Counted from the first letter of the stretch, positions 18,253-28,733 are shown. The stretch is 64,000 bases of DNA from Escherichia fergusonii ATCC 35469 (GCF_000026225.1 NC_011740.1:2294001-2358000); one strand, 5' to 3'. The notes: a model not told the origin generated them from the sequence alone. Made by a program: numbers and translations.

Positions 18253-19938
18253 TTATGCGGTTTTTTCTACTGCTTGTGTTTCGGGACGTTTGAGGAAGGC
18301 GTAAGACAAACCAGCCACCAACGTACCCGCGATAATTGCCACCAGATAACCCACTACTGGAGTGATTGCACCAGGGATGAGCAGCACAAACAGACCACCG
18401 TGTGGTGCCATCAGTTTCGCGCCAATCGCCATCGAAATTGCGCCTGTCAGCGCGCCACCAACGATACAGCACGGAAGTACACGCATCGGATCACGGGCAG
18501 CAAACGGAATCGCACCTTCAGAAATAAAGCACAGTCCCAGTACCAGAGCTGCTTTACCACCTTCCTGCTGCGCTTTGTCGAATTTGCGCCGTGCCACCAT
18601 TGTTGCCAGACCCATCGCCAGCGGTGGAACCATACCCGCAGCCATGATCGCCGCCATCGGTGCGTAAGTTTGCGTACTCAGCAGACCAACACCAAACGCA
18701 TATGCTGCTTTGTTTACCGGACCACCCATATCGGTACACATCATGCCGCCGAGGATCGCTCCCAGCAGAACAGCATTCGCAGTACCCATGGTTTGCAGCC
18801 AGTGCGTCAAGCCTTCCAGAATACCTGCGACAGGTTTACCGATAAGGTAGATCATCGCCAGACCAACCACCAGGCTGGAGATTAGCGGAATAATCAGAAT
18901 CGGTTTCAGCGCTTCCATACTTTGTGGCAGCTTAAGCTGAGTGCTAATGAGCTTCGCCATATATCCAGCCAGGAAACCAGCAATGATGCCGCCGATAAAA
19001 CCTGAGCCGGTGCTGACAGCCAACATACCGCCAATCAAACCTGGCGTCAGACCTGGGCGGTCCGCAATAGAAAACGCAATATATCCCGCCAGTACCGGTA
19101 CCATTAGCGCAAAGGCTGAACCACCACCAATTTGCATCAAAGCCGCTGCCAGCGTACCCGGTTCTTTGAACGCTTCGATACCGAAGGCAAAAGAAAGGGC
19201 GATACACAGACCACCAGCAACCACCATCGGCAGCATATAAGAAACACCCGTCAACAGGTGACGATAGGCGCCAGCACTCTCTTTTTTACTTTCCGTTGGA
19301 GTGGCAGATTGCCCCGCAGGTTCATATGGTTTGGCTTCTGCTACTGCTTTATCCAGTTCCTGAGCGGTTTTCTTCAGCGCCAGTCCGGTTGAAGTACGGT
19401 ACATCGGTTTACCGGCAAATTTGGCCAGATCCACTTCGATATCTGCCGCTACAATCACCAGATCTGCCGCAGCCACCTCTTCCGGAGTAATGGCATTACC
19501 CGCTCCCACAGAACCACGGGTTTCAACTTTCACCCACCAGCCGCGTTTTTTCGCTTCGGTTTCAATGGCTTCTGCCGCCATAAAGGTATGAGCAACACCT
19601 GTCGGACAAGCTGTCACCGCAACTACACGTTTCTGTCCGCTGGCAGGAACAGGCGTAGCAACAGCCGGAGAACTGTACGGTTTGGCATGACCTTTTGCTT
19701 CACTCAGAAACAGTTCAGGATGTGCAACCGCACGGTTGATATCACCCAGCCAGACCTTTTTACCGTTCAGGGCACTGTCGGCAGGCATAGTGCTACCCAG
19801 AATAATAGCCATATCGGCATCATTTGGGTTGTCGATAATATCCAGATTCGCTTTATGCGCCGCCGCGCCCAGCAGGGTTTTCGCCATATAGGCGCGAGCC
19901 TGACCGAGATTAGCGTCAATAATCAGCAGCGTTTTCAT
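18253..19938 (-). CDS. fruA: PTS fructose-specific EIIB'BC
   Basis: Membrane component of the fructose phosphotransferase system; imports fructose as fructose 1-phosphate. 561 residues: a degenerate EIIB' domain (1-85), an EIIB domain with phosphorylatable Cys111 in VTACPTGVAHTFMAA, and the EIIC membrane domain (about 225-555). Start ATG 19938 (MKTLLIIDAN) follows fruK by 16 bp; the frame runs 14 codons further into the fruK end. Last gene of fruBKA. Confidence 0.96.
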   Translation of the reverse strand: MKTLLIIDANLGQARAYMAKTLLGAAAHKANLDIIDNPNDADMAIILGSTMPADSALNGKKVWLGDINRAVAHPELFLSEAKGHAKPYSSPAVATPVPASGQKRVVAVTACPTGVAHTFMAAEAIETEAKKRGWWVKVETRGSVGAGNAITPEEVAAADLVIVAADIEVDLAKFAGKPMYRTSTGLALKKTAQELDKAVAEAKPYEPAGQSATPTESKKESAGAYRHLLTGVSYMLPMVVAGGLCIALSFAFGIEAFKEPGTLAAALMQIGGGSAFALMVPVLAGYIAFSIADRPGLTPGLIGGMLAVSTGSGFIGGIIAGFLAGYMAKLISTQLKLPQSMEALKPILIIPLISSLVVGLAMIYLIGKPVAGILEGLTHWLQTMGTANAVLLGAILGGMMCTDMGGPVNKAAYAFGVGLLSTQTYAPMAAIMAAGMVPPLAMGLATMVARRKFDKAQQEGGKAALVLGLCFISEGAIPFAARDPMRVLPCCIVGGALTGAISMAIGAKLMAPHGGLFVLLIPGAITPVVGYLVAIIAGTLVAGLSYAFLKRPETQAVEKTA

Positions 19939-19954
19939 TATGCCTCTCCTGCTG

Positions 19955-20893
19955 TCAGTTAAACGGTTGTAAGTCGACACGCGCCATCATTGCGGCCAAC
20001 TGAGGACGATCAGTAATACCGACGTTACTTTGACTAACCGCCAGGGCAGCTACGGCGGTTGCCAGGCGTAACGTGTGTTCGCTGGATTCACGCATCAGCA
20101 GGCCGTAAATCAGGCCACCAACCATTGAATCCCCTGCACCTACAGTACTTACCACCTCAACAGCAGGCGGTTTTGCAATCCACTCACCAGACGCATTAAC
20201 CCACAGCGCGCCTTCTTCACCAAGCGAGATAACCACATGTGCAATGCCCTGTTCACGCAATGCATGTGCGGCTTCAATAACATCTTTCATTTCTGGCAAC
20301 TTACGGCCTGCCCAGATTTCCAGCTCGCGGCGATTCGGTTTTACCAGCCACGGAGCGGCTTTCAGACCCGCGACCAGCGCTTCACGACTACTGTCGAAAA
20401 TAATGCACGGACACTGGCTACGCAGGCGAGTCATCCAGTCAGTGAACGCCTCCGGGCTGACACCCGCAGGAAGGCTTCCGCTGACACAAACCATATCGAA
20501 CTGACCCAGCCAGCTCAGAGAATCATTGACAAAGCGCTCCCAGTCAGCTGGCGTCACTTCAAAACCAGAGAAGTTAAAATCAGTGACTTCACCATCTTTT
20601 TCCGTCAGCTTGACGTTAATACGGGTACGCCCCTGCACGACCTGAAAACGGTTAGCAATACCCAATTCGCTGAACAATTGCTGAAAACCGTCCTGATTAT
20701 CTTTACCCAGAAAACCGCCAACGGTGACATCAATACCCAGATCTTTTAAAACCTTAGCAACGTTGATACCTTTACCCGCCGCATGCAGACCAGTGGTTTT
20801 CACCAGATTAACTTCACCACGTTCAATTTCCGGGCAGAAACCGACCAGATCATAAGCCGGGTTAAGGGTGATAGTGGCAACACGTCTGCTCAT
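19955..20893 (-). CDS. fruK: 1-phosphofructokinase
   Basis: Phosphorylates fructose 1-phosphate to fructose 1,6-bisphosphate. 312-residue PfkB-family protein with TTGLHAAGKGINVAKVLKDLG near the N-terminus and the catalytic STVGAGDSMVGGL. Its start overlaps the fruB stop by one base, so the two are translationally coupled. Its substrate, fructose 1-phosphate, is the inducer that removes Cra from the operators upstream of fruB. Confidence 0.96.
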   Translation of the reverse strand: MSRRVATITLNPAYDLVGFCPEIERGEVNLVKTTGLHAAGKGINVAKVLKDLGIDVTVGGFLGKDNQDGFQQLFSELGIANRFQVVQGRTRINVKLTEKDGEVTDFNFSGFEVTPADWERFVNDSLSWLGQFDMVCVSGSLPAGVSPEAFTDWMTRLRSQCPCIIFDSSREALVAGLKAAPWLVKPNRRELEIWAGRKLPEMKDVIEAAHALREQGIAHVVISLGEEGALWVNASGEWIAKPPAVEVVSTVGAGDSMVGGLIYGLLMRESSEHTLRLATAVAALAVSQSNVGITDRPQLAAMMARVDLQPFN

Positions 20894-22023
20894 TACACAC
20901 CCTCCCCAAGACCTGCTGCGATTGCATCGCCAATAGCATTCAGCGCCTGTTCAGCATCTTCACCTTGTGCGGTAAAGCGTAGACGATGACCTTTCTTAAC
21001 TCCTAACGCTACGACTTTCATCAAGCTCCTTCCGTTCGCAGGTTTTCCAGTGCCATCAAGGTTTGTCACCGTGATTTCACTGTTAAATTGTTTAATCGTG
21101 TTCACCAACATTGTGCCAGGACGGGCGTGCAAACCGTGTTCATTACGCACTACAAATTCCGCACTTAACACGTCGTCAGTCGGCGCATCATCGCTGGTCA
21201 GCAGCGCCAGCAATGTCGCTGAATCTGCTTTCAGCAGACGATCTGCTTTGTTATCGAGCAGCAGATCGGCAACACGCTTCAGGACGGCTAACGGCTGTTC
21301 GTCATTCATGGCGACAGTCAGCAGTAATGCGGCAGGATCCCCTTCCACTTCAAATGCATTCGCTGCACGGCTGACCGCAACAGCGCTTGCCAGGTTGCCT
21401 TCAACACCATCATTGAGCCAAATCCCCTGTCCGAGATGCATCGGAGATTCATTGATAGCTTTAGCAACGAACGCGGCATCAACAGCGCCAGCCTCTTTCA
21501 GACGTGCAGCATTCAACGCCTGTAAGGTGACCAGATCATTTGCAGCAACATCCAGCATCAGCATGTCATTATCTAATTTCAGCTGTTCGCTTTGCTTTTC
21601 ACCCATCAGCAATGCCCGCAGCTCTTCCGCTGTCGTGGCTGATTTAAGTTGACCAGCAACAGAGTCATCACTCAATACGTGCGTTAACTGACGTAGCAAG
21701 CCGAGATGTTCATCAGAACTTGCCGCTATACCAATCGCCACATATGCGGTCTGCCCTTCGCCCCAGGTAACACCTTCCGGGAATTGAAACACCTGAACAC
21801 CGGTTTTCAATACCTGATCACGCGTGTCAGTTGTGCCATGGGGAATAGCAATACCATTACCCAGGAACGTGGAGGTCTGCTGTTCGCGTGCCAGCATCCC
21901 ATTGACGTAACCCTCAGCAACGTTACCGGCCTGTACCAGCGCAGCGGCAATGTGTCGAATGGCATCTTCTTTGTTTCCGGCCTGTTGGCCCGGATGAATA
22001 TCTTGTACAGATAACTGAAACAT
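20893..22023 (-). CDS. fruB: PTS fructose EIIA-HPr fusion (diphosphoryl transfer protein)
   Basis: Cytosolic phosphocarrier that passes phosphate from enzyme I to FruA. 376 residues: EIIA domain with His62 in [13 protein letters not shown], a central receiver-like linker (about 150-270), and a C-terminal HPr-like FPr domain with His299 in [10 protein letters not shown]. First gene of fruBKA, with GGAGAGGAG-type purines just before the ATG, and two Cra operators upstream. Confidence 0.96.
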   Translation of the reverse strand: MFQLSVQDIHPGQQAGNKEDAIRHIAAALVQAGNVAEGYVNGMLAREQQTSTFLGNGIAIPHGTTDTRDQVLKTGVQVFQFPEGVTWGEGQTAYVAIGIAASSDEHLGLLRQLTHVLSDDSVAGQLKSATTAEELRALLMGEKQSEQLKLDNDMLMLDVAANDLVTLQALNAARLKEAGAVDAAFVAKAINESPMHLGQGIWLNDGVEGNLASAVAVSRAANAFEVEGDPAALLLTVAMNDEQPLAVLKRVADLLLDNKADRLLKADSATLLALLTSDDAPTDDVLSAEFVVRNEHGLHARPGTMLVNTIKQFNSEITVTNLDGTGKPANGRSLMKVVALGVKKGHRLRFTAQGEDAEQALNAIGDAIAAGLGEGV

Positions 22024-22037
22024 GGTTCTCCTCTCCC

Positions 22038-22058
22038 GCTGAATTGAAACGATTCAGC
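22038..22058 (-). promoter_or_regulatory. Cra (FruR) operator, promoter-proximal
   Basis: The minus strand reads GCTGAATCGTTTCAATTCAGC (21 bp): the Cra core TGAATCGTTTCA plus a symmetric GCTGAAT/ATTCAGC dyad. It ends 15 bp from the fruB start codon, so bound Cra would block the start of transcription or early elongation. Confidence 0.85.
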
Positions 22059-22109
22059 CAACATGAGAAAAAAAGCGCCATTCGATCACTTGGTTGATAA
22101 TACGATAGC

Positions 22110-22125
22110 GCTGAAACGTTTCAAG
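22110..22125 (-). promoter_or_regulatory. Cra (FruR) operator, distal
   Basis: GCTGAAACGTTTCAAG matches the Cra consensus GCTGAAWCGWTTCAGC at 14 of 16 positions. It is centred about 70 bp from the proximal operator. The two-operator arrangement of fruBKA is known in E. coli. The rest of the gap up to setB (22126-22365) shows only promoter-like AT-rich sequence. Confidence 0.8.
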
Positions 22126-22365
22126 AAGTTTCGATCCATCTGCGGAACTTCGCAAGCAAAGCCGTAAAATTGATCACAAAAATTAGACACAATGCACATT
22201 TTTACGTCTAAAAATCTTATTTGCTGAACGATACATTACTTCAGCCAGCACGTTTTCAGCTGATTTCAGCCTTTAACATTTCGTGGCGTGCTTGATTTGG
22301 CAACCTGTTTATTTTCTGACAAGCCGCGTAAACTCCGCATCTCTTTACGTCACAGATACCGATGT

Positions 22366-23547
22366 ATGCATAACTCCCCTGCTGTCTCCACGCCTAAGGC
22401 GTTTGATTTGACTGCCACGGCATTTCTCATCGTGGCCTTTCTCACCGGTATTGCCGGGGCGCTACAAACTCCCACATTAAGTTTGTTTCTGACGGATGAA
22501 GTCCATGCCCGGCCTGGTATGGTTGGTTTCTTTTTTACCGGCAGTGCGGTGATCGGCATTCTGGTAAGTCAATTTCTGGCAGGACGTTCAGATAAAAAAG
22601 GTGATCGTAAAAAGTTGATTGTCTTTTGTTGTCTGATGGGCACGTTGGCTTGTGTACTTTTCGCCTGGAATCGCAATTACTTTATTTTGTTGTTTCTTGG
22701 TGTATTTCTTAGCAGTTTCGGTTCGACTTCCAACCCACAAATGTTTGCTCTGGCGCGGGAACATGCCGATCGCACGGGTCGGGAAGCGGTGATGTTTAGT
22801 TCATTTTTGCGCGCTCAGGTGTCTCTGGCCTGGGTGATTGGTCCGCCGCTGGCTTATGCGTTAGCCATGGGGTTTGGTTTCACCGTGATGTACCTCAGCG
22901 CTGCGGTAGCATTTATTGTCTGTGGCGTGATGGTATGGCTGTTTTTACCTTCAATGCGCAAAGATGCTCCTCTCGCCGTTGGAACACTGGAAGCGCCACG
23001 TCGTAATCGTCGCGATACCCTGTTGCTATTTGCTATCTGTACGCTGATGTGGGGCACTAACAGCCTCTATATCATTAATATGCCGCTGTTTATCATTAAT
23101 GAATTGCATCTACCGGAAAAACTTGCAGGTGTGATGATGGGTACAGCAGCAGGCCTGGAAATACCCACAATGCTGATTGCAGGTTATTTTGCTAAACGGT
23201 TGGGTAAACGCCTGCTGATGATCATTGCCGTAGCAGCAGGTTTTGCATTTTATGCAGGAATGTTGCTCGCTCACTCACCAATGGTATTGCTCGGCTTGCA
23301 GCTGCTGAACGCTATTTATATTGGGATTCTCGGCGGTATTGGAATGCTCTATTTTCAGGATTTAATGCCCGGACAGGCAGGATCAGCCACCACGCTCTAT
23401 ACCAATACGATTCGTGTTGGCTGGATTATCGCCGGATCGCTGGCCGGAATCGCCGCTGAACTGTGGAGTTATCATTCTGTCTTCTGGTTCGCATTAGCAA
23501 TGACCGTTGCTGCCGTGTTTTGTCTTTTCAAAATTCGGGACGTTTAG
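22366..23547 (+). CDS. setB: Sugar efflux transporter SetB
   Basis: Major facilitator superfamily exporter of lactose and glucose-type sugars in E. coli; also reported to affect chromosome segregation. 393 residues with 12 predicted membrane helices and the MFS loop motif [13 protein letters not shown] between helices 2 and 3. I chose ATG 22366 (MHNSPAVST), as in K-12; the frame is open 26 codons upstream. Its last codons overlap the end of convergent yeiW by four bases. Confidence 0.92.
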   Translation: MHNSPAVSTPKAFDLTATAFLIVAFLTGIAGALQTPTLSLFLTDEVHARPGMVGFFFTGSAVIGILVSQFLAGRSDKKGDRKKLIVFCCLMGTLACVLFAWNRNYFILLFLGVFLSSFGSTSNPQMFALAREHADRTGREAVMFSSFLRAQVSLAWVIGPPLAYALAMGFGFTVMYLSAAVAFIVCGVMVWLFLPSMRKDAPLAVGTLEAPRRNRRDTLLLFAICTLMWGTNSLYIINMPLFIINELHLPEKLAGVMMGTAAGLEIPTMLIAGYFAKRLGKRLLMIIAVAAGFAFYAGMLLAHSPMVLLGLQLLNAIYIGILGGIGMLYFQDLMPGQAGSATTLYTNTIRVGWIIAGSLAGIAAELWSYHSVFWFALAMTVAAVFCLFKIRDV

Positions 23548-23798
23548 GGAGCTGTCAGGGCTTCAAGTTCAATAAGCCAGGTCATCGCTTGCTGACGCGT
23601 TTGCCCGCACATTTCAGCACTGGGTTGTAACCCGGCACAGACTTTAGGGCGTAGTGGCGAGAGGAAAATTTTGCAGCGCTGTTGTTCATCAAGTTGAATA
23701 CAAGGCGTATTTGCAGGTTTGCCGTCAGGCATTCCGGGGATGGGGCTTGATATTGAAGGCGCTGTGCAACATGCACCACAGTCCGGACGGCAATCCAT
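23544..23798 (-). CDS. yeiW: YeiW, YkgJ/UPF0153 cysteine-cluster protein
   Basis: An 84-residue protein of the YkgJ cysteine-cluster family, function unknown. The N-terminus [15 protein letters not shown] carries the CxxxCGxCC cluster, with further cysteines at CIQL, CKIF, VCAG and MCG, consistent with Zn or Fe-S binding. Its stop codon lies inside the convergent setB 3' end. Close match to the K-12 protein from memory. Confidence 0.85.
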   Translation of the reverse strand: MDCRPDCGACCTAPSISSPIPGMPDGKPANTPCIQLDEQQRCKIFLSPLRPKVCAGLQPSAEMCGQTRQQAMTWLIELEALTAP

Positions 23799-23954
23799 AG
23801 GGTATTCTCTTGTTGGTTAACCACCGGAGTGATGAGCGCGCACATTAACACCTTTTTTACCACGACAAAAGTACGATTACCCCTTGCCTGAAAGGCCCGT
23901 CACGAGTAGTTTGACGCGATATTTTTGACACTTTGCAAAACAGGAATTTTTTCG

Positions 23955-24527
23955 ATGCCAAGAGCGAACGAAATTAAAAAAGGTATGGTTCTGAATTACA
24001 ACGGCAAACTGCTGTTGGTGAAAGATATTGATATTCAATCGCCGACGGCACGTGGTGCTGCAACGCTTTATAAAATGCGTTTTTCCGATGTCCGTACCGG
24101 GCTGAAAGTTGAAGAACGTTTTAAAGGCGACGATATTGTTGACACAGTAACGCTGACTCGTCGCTACGTCGATTTCTCCTATGTTGATGGCAACGAGTAT
24201 GTCTTTATGGATAAAGAAGACTATACCCCGTATACCTTCACCAAAGACCAGATTGAAGAAGAGCTGATGTTTATGCCGGAAGGTGGCATGCCGGATATGC
24301 AGGTTCTGACCTGGGACGGCCAACTGCTGGCACTTGAATTACCCCAAACAGTTGATCTGGAAATTATTGAAACGGCACCGGGCATCAAAGGGGCTTCTGC
24401 CAGCGCCCGTAACAAACCAGCGACATTGAGCACGGGTCTGGTGATTCAGGTGCCGGAATACTTAAGCCCGGGCGAAAAAATTCGTATCCATATCGAAGAA
24501 CGCCGTTATATGGGCCGCGCAGACTAA
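23955..24527 (+). CDS. efpL: EfpL (YeiP), elongation factor P-like protein
   Basis: A 190-residue paralogue of EF-P: an N-terminal KOW-like domain and two OB folds. It relieves ribosome stalling at polyproline and other difficult motifs; the EF-P lysine loop is replaced by SPTARGAA near residue 33. Start ATG 23955 ([10 protein letters not shown]) gives the known length; ten extra upstream codons are open but unsupported. The protein is about 98% identical to K-12 as recalled. Its natural terminator 24 bp downstream has been split by IS4. Confidence 0.94.
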   Translation: MPRANEIKKGMVLNYNGKLLLVKDIDIQSPTARGAATLYKMRFSDVRTGLKVEERFKGDDIVDTVTLTRRYVDFSYVDGNEYVFMDKEDYTPYTFTKDQIEEELMFMPEGGMPDMQVLTWDGQLLALELPQTVDLEIIETAPGIKGASASARNKPATLSTGLVIQVPEYLSPGEKIRIHIEERRYMGRAD

Positions 24528-24550
24528 TTTGCGCAATCTGAAACTGAGGG

Positions 24551-24562
24551 CGGCGCAGGCTG
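24551..24562. repeat. Target-site duplication, left of IS4
   Basis: CGGCGCAGGCTG, repeated exactly at 25989-26000. Twelve bp is within the 11-13 bp that IS4 generates. Removing IS4 and one copy restores AGGGCGGC-GCAG-GCTGCCCT followed by six T, an 8-bp-stem terminator for efpL. Confidence 0.95.
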
Positions 24563-24566
24563 TAAT

Positions 24567-24599
24567 GCCAGTCAGTTAAGCAACTGACTGGCTCTTTTT
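24567..24599 (+). terminator. Terminator formed by the left end of IS4
   Basis: GCCAGTCAGTT (24567-24577) pairs perfectly over 11 bp with AACTGACTGGC (24582-24592) around loop AAGC and is followed by TCTTTTTC. This is a strong intrinsic terminator for transcripts entering from efpL. It overlaps the left inverted repeat and contains the transposase stop codon on the other strand. Confidence 0.8.
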
Positions 24600-25904
24600 C
24601 GGGGCTGTGGGGTATTTCCAGGGCCTCTCCTTTACCACTCTCGGGAAGGCCCTTTCCCTTCTTGTCGGTAATTTCACAAGTTGTCCCATACTTGCAAGAT
24701 CGCGCATCAGCTCCGGTATACGTCCCGGTGAAGCGCCCTGCAATGTCATCAGCATTCTCATCACCATTCCGCATGATTCTGAGAAACTCAGTTGATTCGG
24801 CCAGTAACCTTTCTGATGTTCCGCCATTTTAATCATCTGATATCTCACCAGATTATAAGCCAGTAAGACACCCCACAGCTCTTGCTCCACAAGCTCCGGC
24901 TTTTTACTTCTCAGCGTCAGCCTGCTCAGTTGCATCGTCTGTTTTATCTCCCTGTATCCCAGTTCGATTTCCCAGCGATGACTGTACAGATCCGCCATTT
25001 CTCCTCCGGGGAAGCGCATGGCGTCCGTCATCGACGTCAGCAGATGGCAGACCTTTCCTTTGCGCGTCACAGTCAGCAGGCGGGCTGTCACCTCATTTCC
25101 CAGTCCCGGCCACTTTTTTCGTGCCTGTGGGCTGGTTTTCAGCTTCACCAGATGATCGCCTTTACCCAGTTTTCTGATCTCTTCATATTGCGCTCCCTTT
25201 CTGAGAGGGATCATCCAGTGGCGGTGTTCTCCCGCCAGGCTCCAGGCATTTAACAGTCCCAGTGAGTAATAACCTTTATCCATTAACGTCAGAGTGTTAT
25301 CGCCGGTTTGTTCTATAAGTTGCTCAGCAAGCTCATTTTCGCTGTTCTTCATCGTGCCGAAGGCTGCAGCCGTCAGCAGATGGCTGGTCAGTTCCATCTG
25401 GCAGACCATTTTGACCTGCGGGTAGAGCGCCGGGTTCCCGGCATGTGTCTGGCGGGGGAAGGCTGCATCGTTCTCTGGTGTATCCGGTGTGCGCCAGAAC
25501 ACACCATCGATGGCCAGCAGGGTCAGGCCGCACCATTGCGGATGCGGCGTGGCGTTATGCCAGAGCTGCGCTGTTTTCGTGAACACGCGGCGGACAGCCT
25601 CACTTCCCAGGCGCTGGCGGGCCTGAATAACGGCACTGGGGGCAACGAAAGGGCGATTGCCCGGCAGCATGATGTCCAGGCGATTCACAATCTGGTGAAG
25701 AGGTTCTTTACGCTCAAGCGCCATGCCAACAATACACCAGACCATCATTTCGAGGGGAAGACGGCGCTTGCGTAGCGTTACAGTACCAGATTCGGCAAGG
25801 CAACGAGAGATGAGTTCGGGGTCGAGGTAATCCCCCAGAGAAGTCAGTGGGTTACGCAGAGAATCATAACGGGATACCAGATCAAGAGCCTGTCCAATGT
25901 GCAT
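24576..25904 (-). CDS. insG: IS4 transposase (InsG)
   Basis: A 442-residue DDE transposase, intact. Candidate catalytic residues are Asp133 (LLAIDGVFW), Asp209 (TLMDKGYYS) and Glu314, the last inside the IS4-family signature Y307-xx-R310-xxx-E314-xxxxxx-K321. Cut-and-paste transposition of IS4. Because efpL runs towards it on the other strand, any efpL readthrough would be antisense to this gene. Confidence 0.96.
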   Translation of the reverse strand: MHIGQALDLVSRYDSLRNPLTSLGDYLDPELISRCLAESGTVTLRKRRLPLEMMVWCIVGMALERKEPLHQIVNRLDIMLPGNRPFVAPSAVIQARQRLGSEAVRRVFTKTAQLWHNATPHPQWCGLTLLAIDGVFWRTPDTPENDAAFPRQTHAGNPALYPQVKMVCQMELTSHLLTAAAFGTMKNSENELAEQLIEQTGDNTLTLMDKGYYSLGLLNAWSLAGEHRHWMIPLRKGAQYEEIRKLGKGDHLVKLKTSPQARKKWPGLGNEVTARLLTVTRKGKVCHLLTSMTDAMRFPGGEMADLYSHRWEIELGYREIKQTMQLSRLTLRSKKPELVEQELWGVLLAYNLVRYQMIKMAEHQKGYWPNQLSFSESCGMVMRMLMTLQGASPGRIPELMRDLASMGQLVKLPTRRERAFPRVVKERPWKYPTAPKKSQSVA

Positions 25905-25988
25905 AAAAAAATCCGGAAACGAGTGAGCGTTTCCGGATTCTTACACAGCCACTGGATCGGTCAACTGATCCTTAACTGATCGGCATTA

Positions 25989-26000
25989 CGGCGCAGGCTG
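25989..26000. repeat. Target-site duplication, right of IS4
   Basis: Second copy of CGGCGCAGGCTG, immediately followed by CCCTTTTTTATT, the 3' arm and U-tract of the original efpL terminator, now orphaned downstream of the element. Confidence 0.95.
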
Positions 26001-26162
26001 CCCTTTTTTATTAAACTTATTATACCAATTCCCCCTTCTTTCCGGCCAAAGATTGATCTCCTTCACACTTCAGATTATTAACAAATCACACCAATATTAT
26101 TTTCTGTCATATAACTTTAAAGTAACAATATTTAGTACAAACATTCTTAAGGTGTGCCATCA

Positions 26163-27629
26163 ATGAAAACCATCGCCTCAGCCCAACTTCCCCAGGGAGT
26201 GCTGACACCACATTATGATCGGCAAAAGCTACAATCCCGTATTGTTCATTTTGGCTTTGGTGCGTTTCATCGGGCACATCAGGCTTTATTAACTGACCGG
26301 GTACTTAATGCCCGTGGTGGTGACTGGGGGATCTGCGAAATCAGCCTGTTTAGCGGCGATCATTTAATGCGTCAACTCCGTGAGCAGGATCATCTATTTA
26401 CTGTTCTTGAGAAAGGCGCTGAGGGCGATCAGGCCATTATTATTGGCGCTGTTCATGAATGTCTTAATGCGAAACTGGATTCATTAGCCGCCATTATTGA
26501 GAAATTCTGCGAACCGCAGGTGGCGATTGTTTCACTGACCATTACAGAAAAAGGCTATTGCATCGACCCGTCTACGGGTGAACTTGATCTGCATAACGCA
26601 AGAATCCTTCATGACCTTGCATCTCCGCAAGAACCCCATTCAGCACCAGGCATTCTGGTTGAAGCGCTGGCTCGTCGTCACCAGCGTGGCTTGCCACCCT
26701 TTACCGTGCTCTCTTGCGACAATATTCCTGACAATGGTCATGTTGTAAAAAATGCCGTGTTGGGAATGGCCGCAAGACGTTCACCAGAACTGGCAGAATG
26801 GATAAAAACACATGTCAGCTTCCCTGCCACAATGGTTGATCGCATTGTTCCTGCGGCAACAGAAGAGTCTCTGGCTGAAATATCTCAGCATCTGGGCGTT
26901 ACTGATCCTTGTGCAATAAGTTGTGAGCCGTTTATTCAGTGGGTCGTGGAGGATGATTTTGTTGCCGGAAGACCTGAATGGGAAGTCGCAGGTGTACAAA
27001 TGGTCCGTGATGTCGTGCCATGGGAAGAGATGAAATTGCGGATGCTTAATGGCAGCCACTCATTTCTCGCTTATCTTGGCTATCTCTCAGGTTTTGCACA
27101 TATCAACGACTGTATGCAAGACAAGGTATTTCGCCAGGCTGCACGACGTTTAATGCTGCAGGAGCAAGCCCCCACGTTGCAAATTACGGACGTTGATCTC
27201 ACGCTTTATGCCGACAAACTTATCGAACGCTTCGCTAACCCGGCTTTGAAGCATAAAACCTGGCAGATCGCGATGGATGGCAGTCAGAAATTGCCTCAAA
27301 GAATGCTCGCCAGTATTCGTATTCATTTGCAACGTGAAAGTACCTGGCCTCTGCTGGCGCTAGGTGTTGCAGGCTGGATGCGTTACGTCAGTGGCTTTGA
27401 CGATGCAAACAAAACCATAGATGTCCGTGATCCACTTGGTGACAAAATCGCCATACTCGTGGCAAAAAGTACATCAGCGCAGCGAGTAAAAACCTTGTTA
27501 TCACTCAATGAAATATTCGGTGAGGACCTGCCAGACAATCCTCGATTTGTTGAGGCGATTAGCGAAGCATGGCAGCAAATCGAGCAATATGGCGCTCATC
27601 AAGCCGTCGCTCATGCACTAAAAAATTAA
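26163..27629 (+). CDS. yeiQ: YeiQ, mannitol dehydrogenase-family oxidoreductase
   Basis: A predicted NAD(P)-dependent polyol or hexuronate dehydrogenase (mannitol dehydrogenase / fructuronate reductase family); substrate not established. 488 residues with a Rossmann region (IVHFGFGAFHRAHQALL) and the family motif KLRMLNGSHSFLAYLGYLSG, which carries catalytic Asn and His. ATG 26163 has AAGGTG nine bases upstream. By recall it is only about 85-90% identical to K-12 YeiQ although efpL just upstream is about 98%. Confidence 0.87.
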   Translation: MKTIASAQLPQGVLTPHYDRQKLQSRIVHFGFGAFHRAHQALLTDRVLNARGGDWGICEISLFSGDHLMRQLREQDHLFTVLEKGAEGDQAIIIGAVHECLNAKLDSLAAIIEKFCEPQVAIVSLTITEKGYCIDPSTGELDLHNARILHDLASPQEPHSAPGILVEALARRHQRGLPPFTVLSCDNIPDNGHVVKNAVLGMAARRSPELAEWIKTHVSFPATMVDRIVPAATEESLAEISQHLGVTDPCAISCEPFIQWVVEDDFVAGRPEWEVAGVQMVRDVVPWEEMKLRMLNGSHSFLAYLGYLSGFAHINDCMQDKVFRQAARRLMLQEQAPTLQITDVDLTLYADKLIERFANPALKHKTWQIAMDGSQKLPQRMLASIRIHLQRESTWPLLALGVAGWMRYVSGFDDANKTIDVRDPLGDKIAILVAKSTSAQRVKTLLSLNEIFGEDLPDNPRFVEAISEAWQQIEQYGAHQAVAHALKN

Positions 27630-27746
27630 CAATTTCTGCGGTATAAGCGGGTGATCCCTCTGGTTACCCGCTCAGTTCTTCTCTTTTTGCTCTTTTTTGT
27701 CCAGGATTAATAGCAAATTTCGTTTCTCATCTTTTCTGGAGTGGCT

Positions 27747-28733
27747 GTGACCAGAACCAACCTTATTACCGGCTTTCTCGGCAGCGGGAAAACAACATCA
27801 ATCCTTCATCTTTTAGCGCACAAAGATCCCGCTGAAAAATGGGCCGTCCTGGTTAACGAATTTGGCGAAGTGGGGATCGATGGTGCCCTGCTCGCGGATA
27901 GCGGAGCGTTATTGAAAGAAATCCCCGGCGGCTGTATGTGTTGTGTTAACGGCTTGCCCATGCAAGTGGGGCTGAATACTTTGCTGCGTCAGGGAAAGCC
28001 GGATCGTTTGCTTATTGAACCTACTGGACTGGGGCATCCTAAACAGATCCTTGATTTGTTAACCGCCCCGGTTTACGAACCCTGGATTGATCTGCGTGCC
28101 ACTCTTTGCATTCTCGATCCCCGTCAGTTGCTGGATAAAAAAAGTGTTGATAACGAAAACTTCCGCGACCAGCTTGCCGCTGCGGATGTCATTGTGGCGA
28201 ACAAAAGCGATCGGGCAACGGATGAAAGTGAAAACGCCCTGCAACAATGGTGGCAACAATATGGCGAAGATCGGCTACTGGTGCAGTGTGAACAAGGCCG
28301 AATCGATGGAAAACTCCTTGATCTGCCACGTAAAAATGTCACGGAGCTACCTGCCAGTGCAGCTCATAGTCATCAGACAGTAGAACGAAAAGGATTAGCA
28401 GCGCTAAGTTTACCAGCACATCAACGTTGGCGACGTAGCCTCAACAGTGGTCAGGGGCATCAGGCCTGCGGCTGGATATTCGATGCAGATACCGTCTTTG
28501 ACACCATTGGTGTTCTTGAATGGGCTCGTCTTGCCCCTGTTGCACGCGTTAAAGGTGTAATGCGTATTGCCGAAGGTCTGGTACGGATTAATCGTCAGGG
28601 TGACGATTTGCATATTGAAACTCAAAATGTTGCTCCTCCCGATAGTCGTATCGAGCTTATTTCCAGTACCGATACCGACTGGAATGCCTTACAGAGCGCG
28701 CTGTTGAAGCTTCGTTTAGTTACAGGTGAGTAA
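27747..28733 (+). CDS. yeiR: YeiR, zinc-binding G3E-family GTPase
   Basis: A 328-residue COG0523/G3E GTPase with Walker A GFLGSGKTT at residues 9-17 and the metal-binding GGCMCCVNG (CxCC) motif. E. coli YeiR is reported to bind zinc, suggesting a metal chaperone or homeostasis role. The GTG at 27747 is preferred because GGAG (27738-27741) lies five bases before it; a GTG at 27741 would overlap that site. Noticeably diverged from K-12 in the C-terminal half. Confidence 0.88.
   Translation: MTRTNLITGFLGSGKTTSILHLLAHKDPAEKWAVLVNEFGEVGIDGALLADSGALLKEIPGGCMCCVNGLPMQVGLNTLLRQGKPDRLLIEPTGLGHPKQILDLLTAPVYEPWIDLRATLCILDPRQLLDKKSVDNENFRDQLAAADVIVANKSDRATDESENALQQWWQQYGEDRLLVQCEQGRIDGKLLDLPRKNVTELPASAAHSHQTVERKGLAALSLPAHQRWRRSLNSGQGHQACGWIFDADTVFDTIGVLEWARLAPVARVKGVMRIAEGLVRINRQGDDLHIETQNVAPPDSRIELISSTDTDWNALQSALLKLRLVTGE

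Larger units (their letters stand above)
24563..25988 (-). mobile_element. IS4: Insertion sequence IS4, complete
   Basis: Length is exactly 1426 bp, the known IS4 size. The 18-bp imperfect inverted repeats are TAATGCCAGTCAGTTAAG (left) and TAATGCCGATCAGTTAAG (right, reverse complement). A 12-bp target duplication flanks it, and it carries one intact transposase gene. Duplication and ends are undamaged, so the insertion looks recent. It is oriented opposite to efpL and yeiQ. Confidence 0.97.

Noticed and set aside
26154..26162. GTG start three codons upstream of the yeiQ ATG
   Set aside because: It overlaps the AAGGTG ribosome-binding site; ATG 26163 is spaced correctly and gives the K-12 length.
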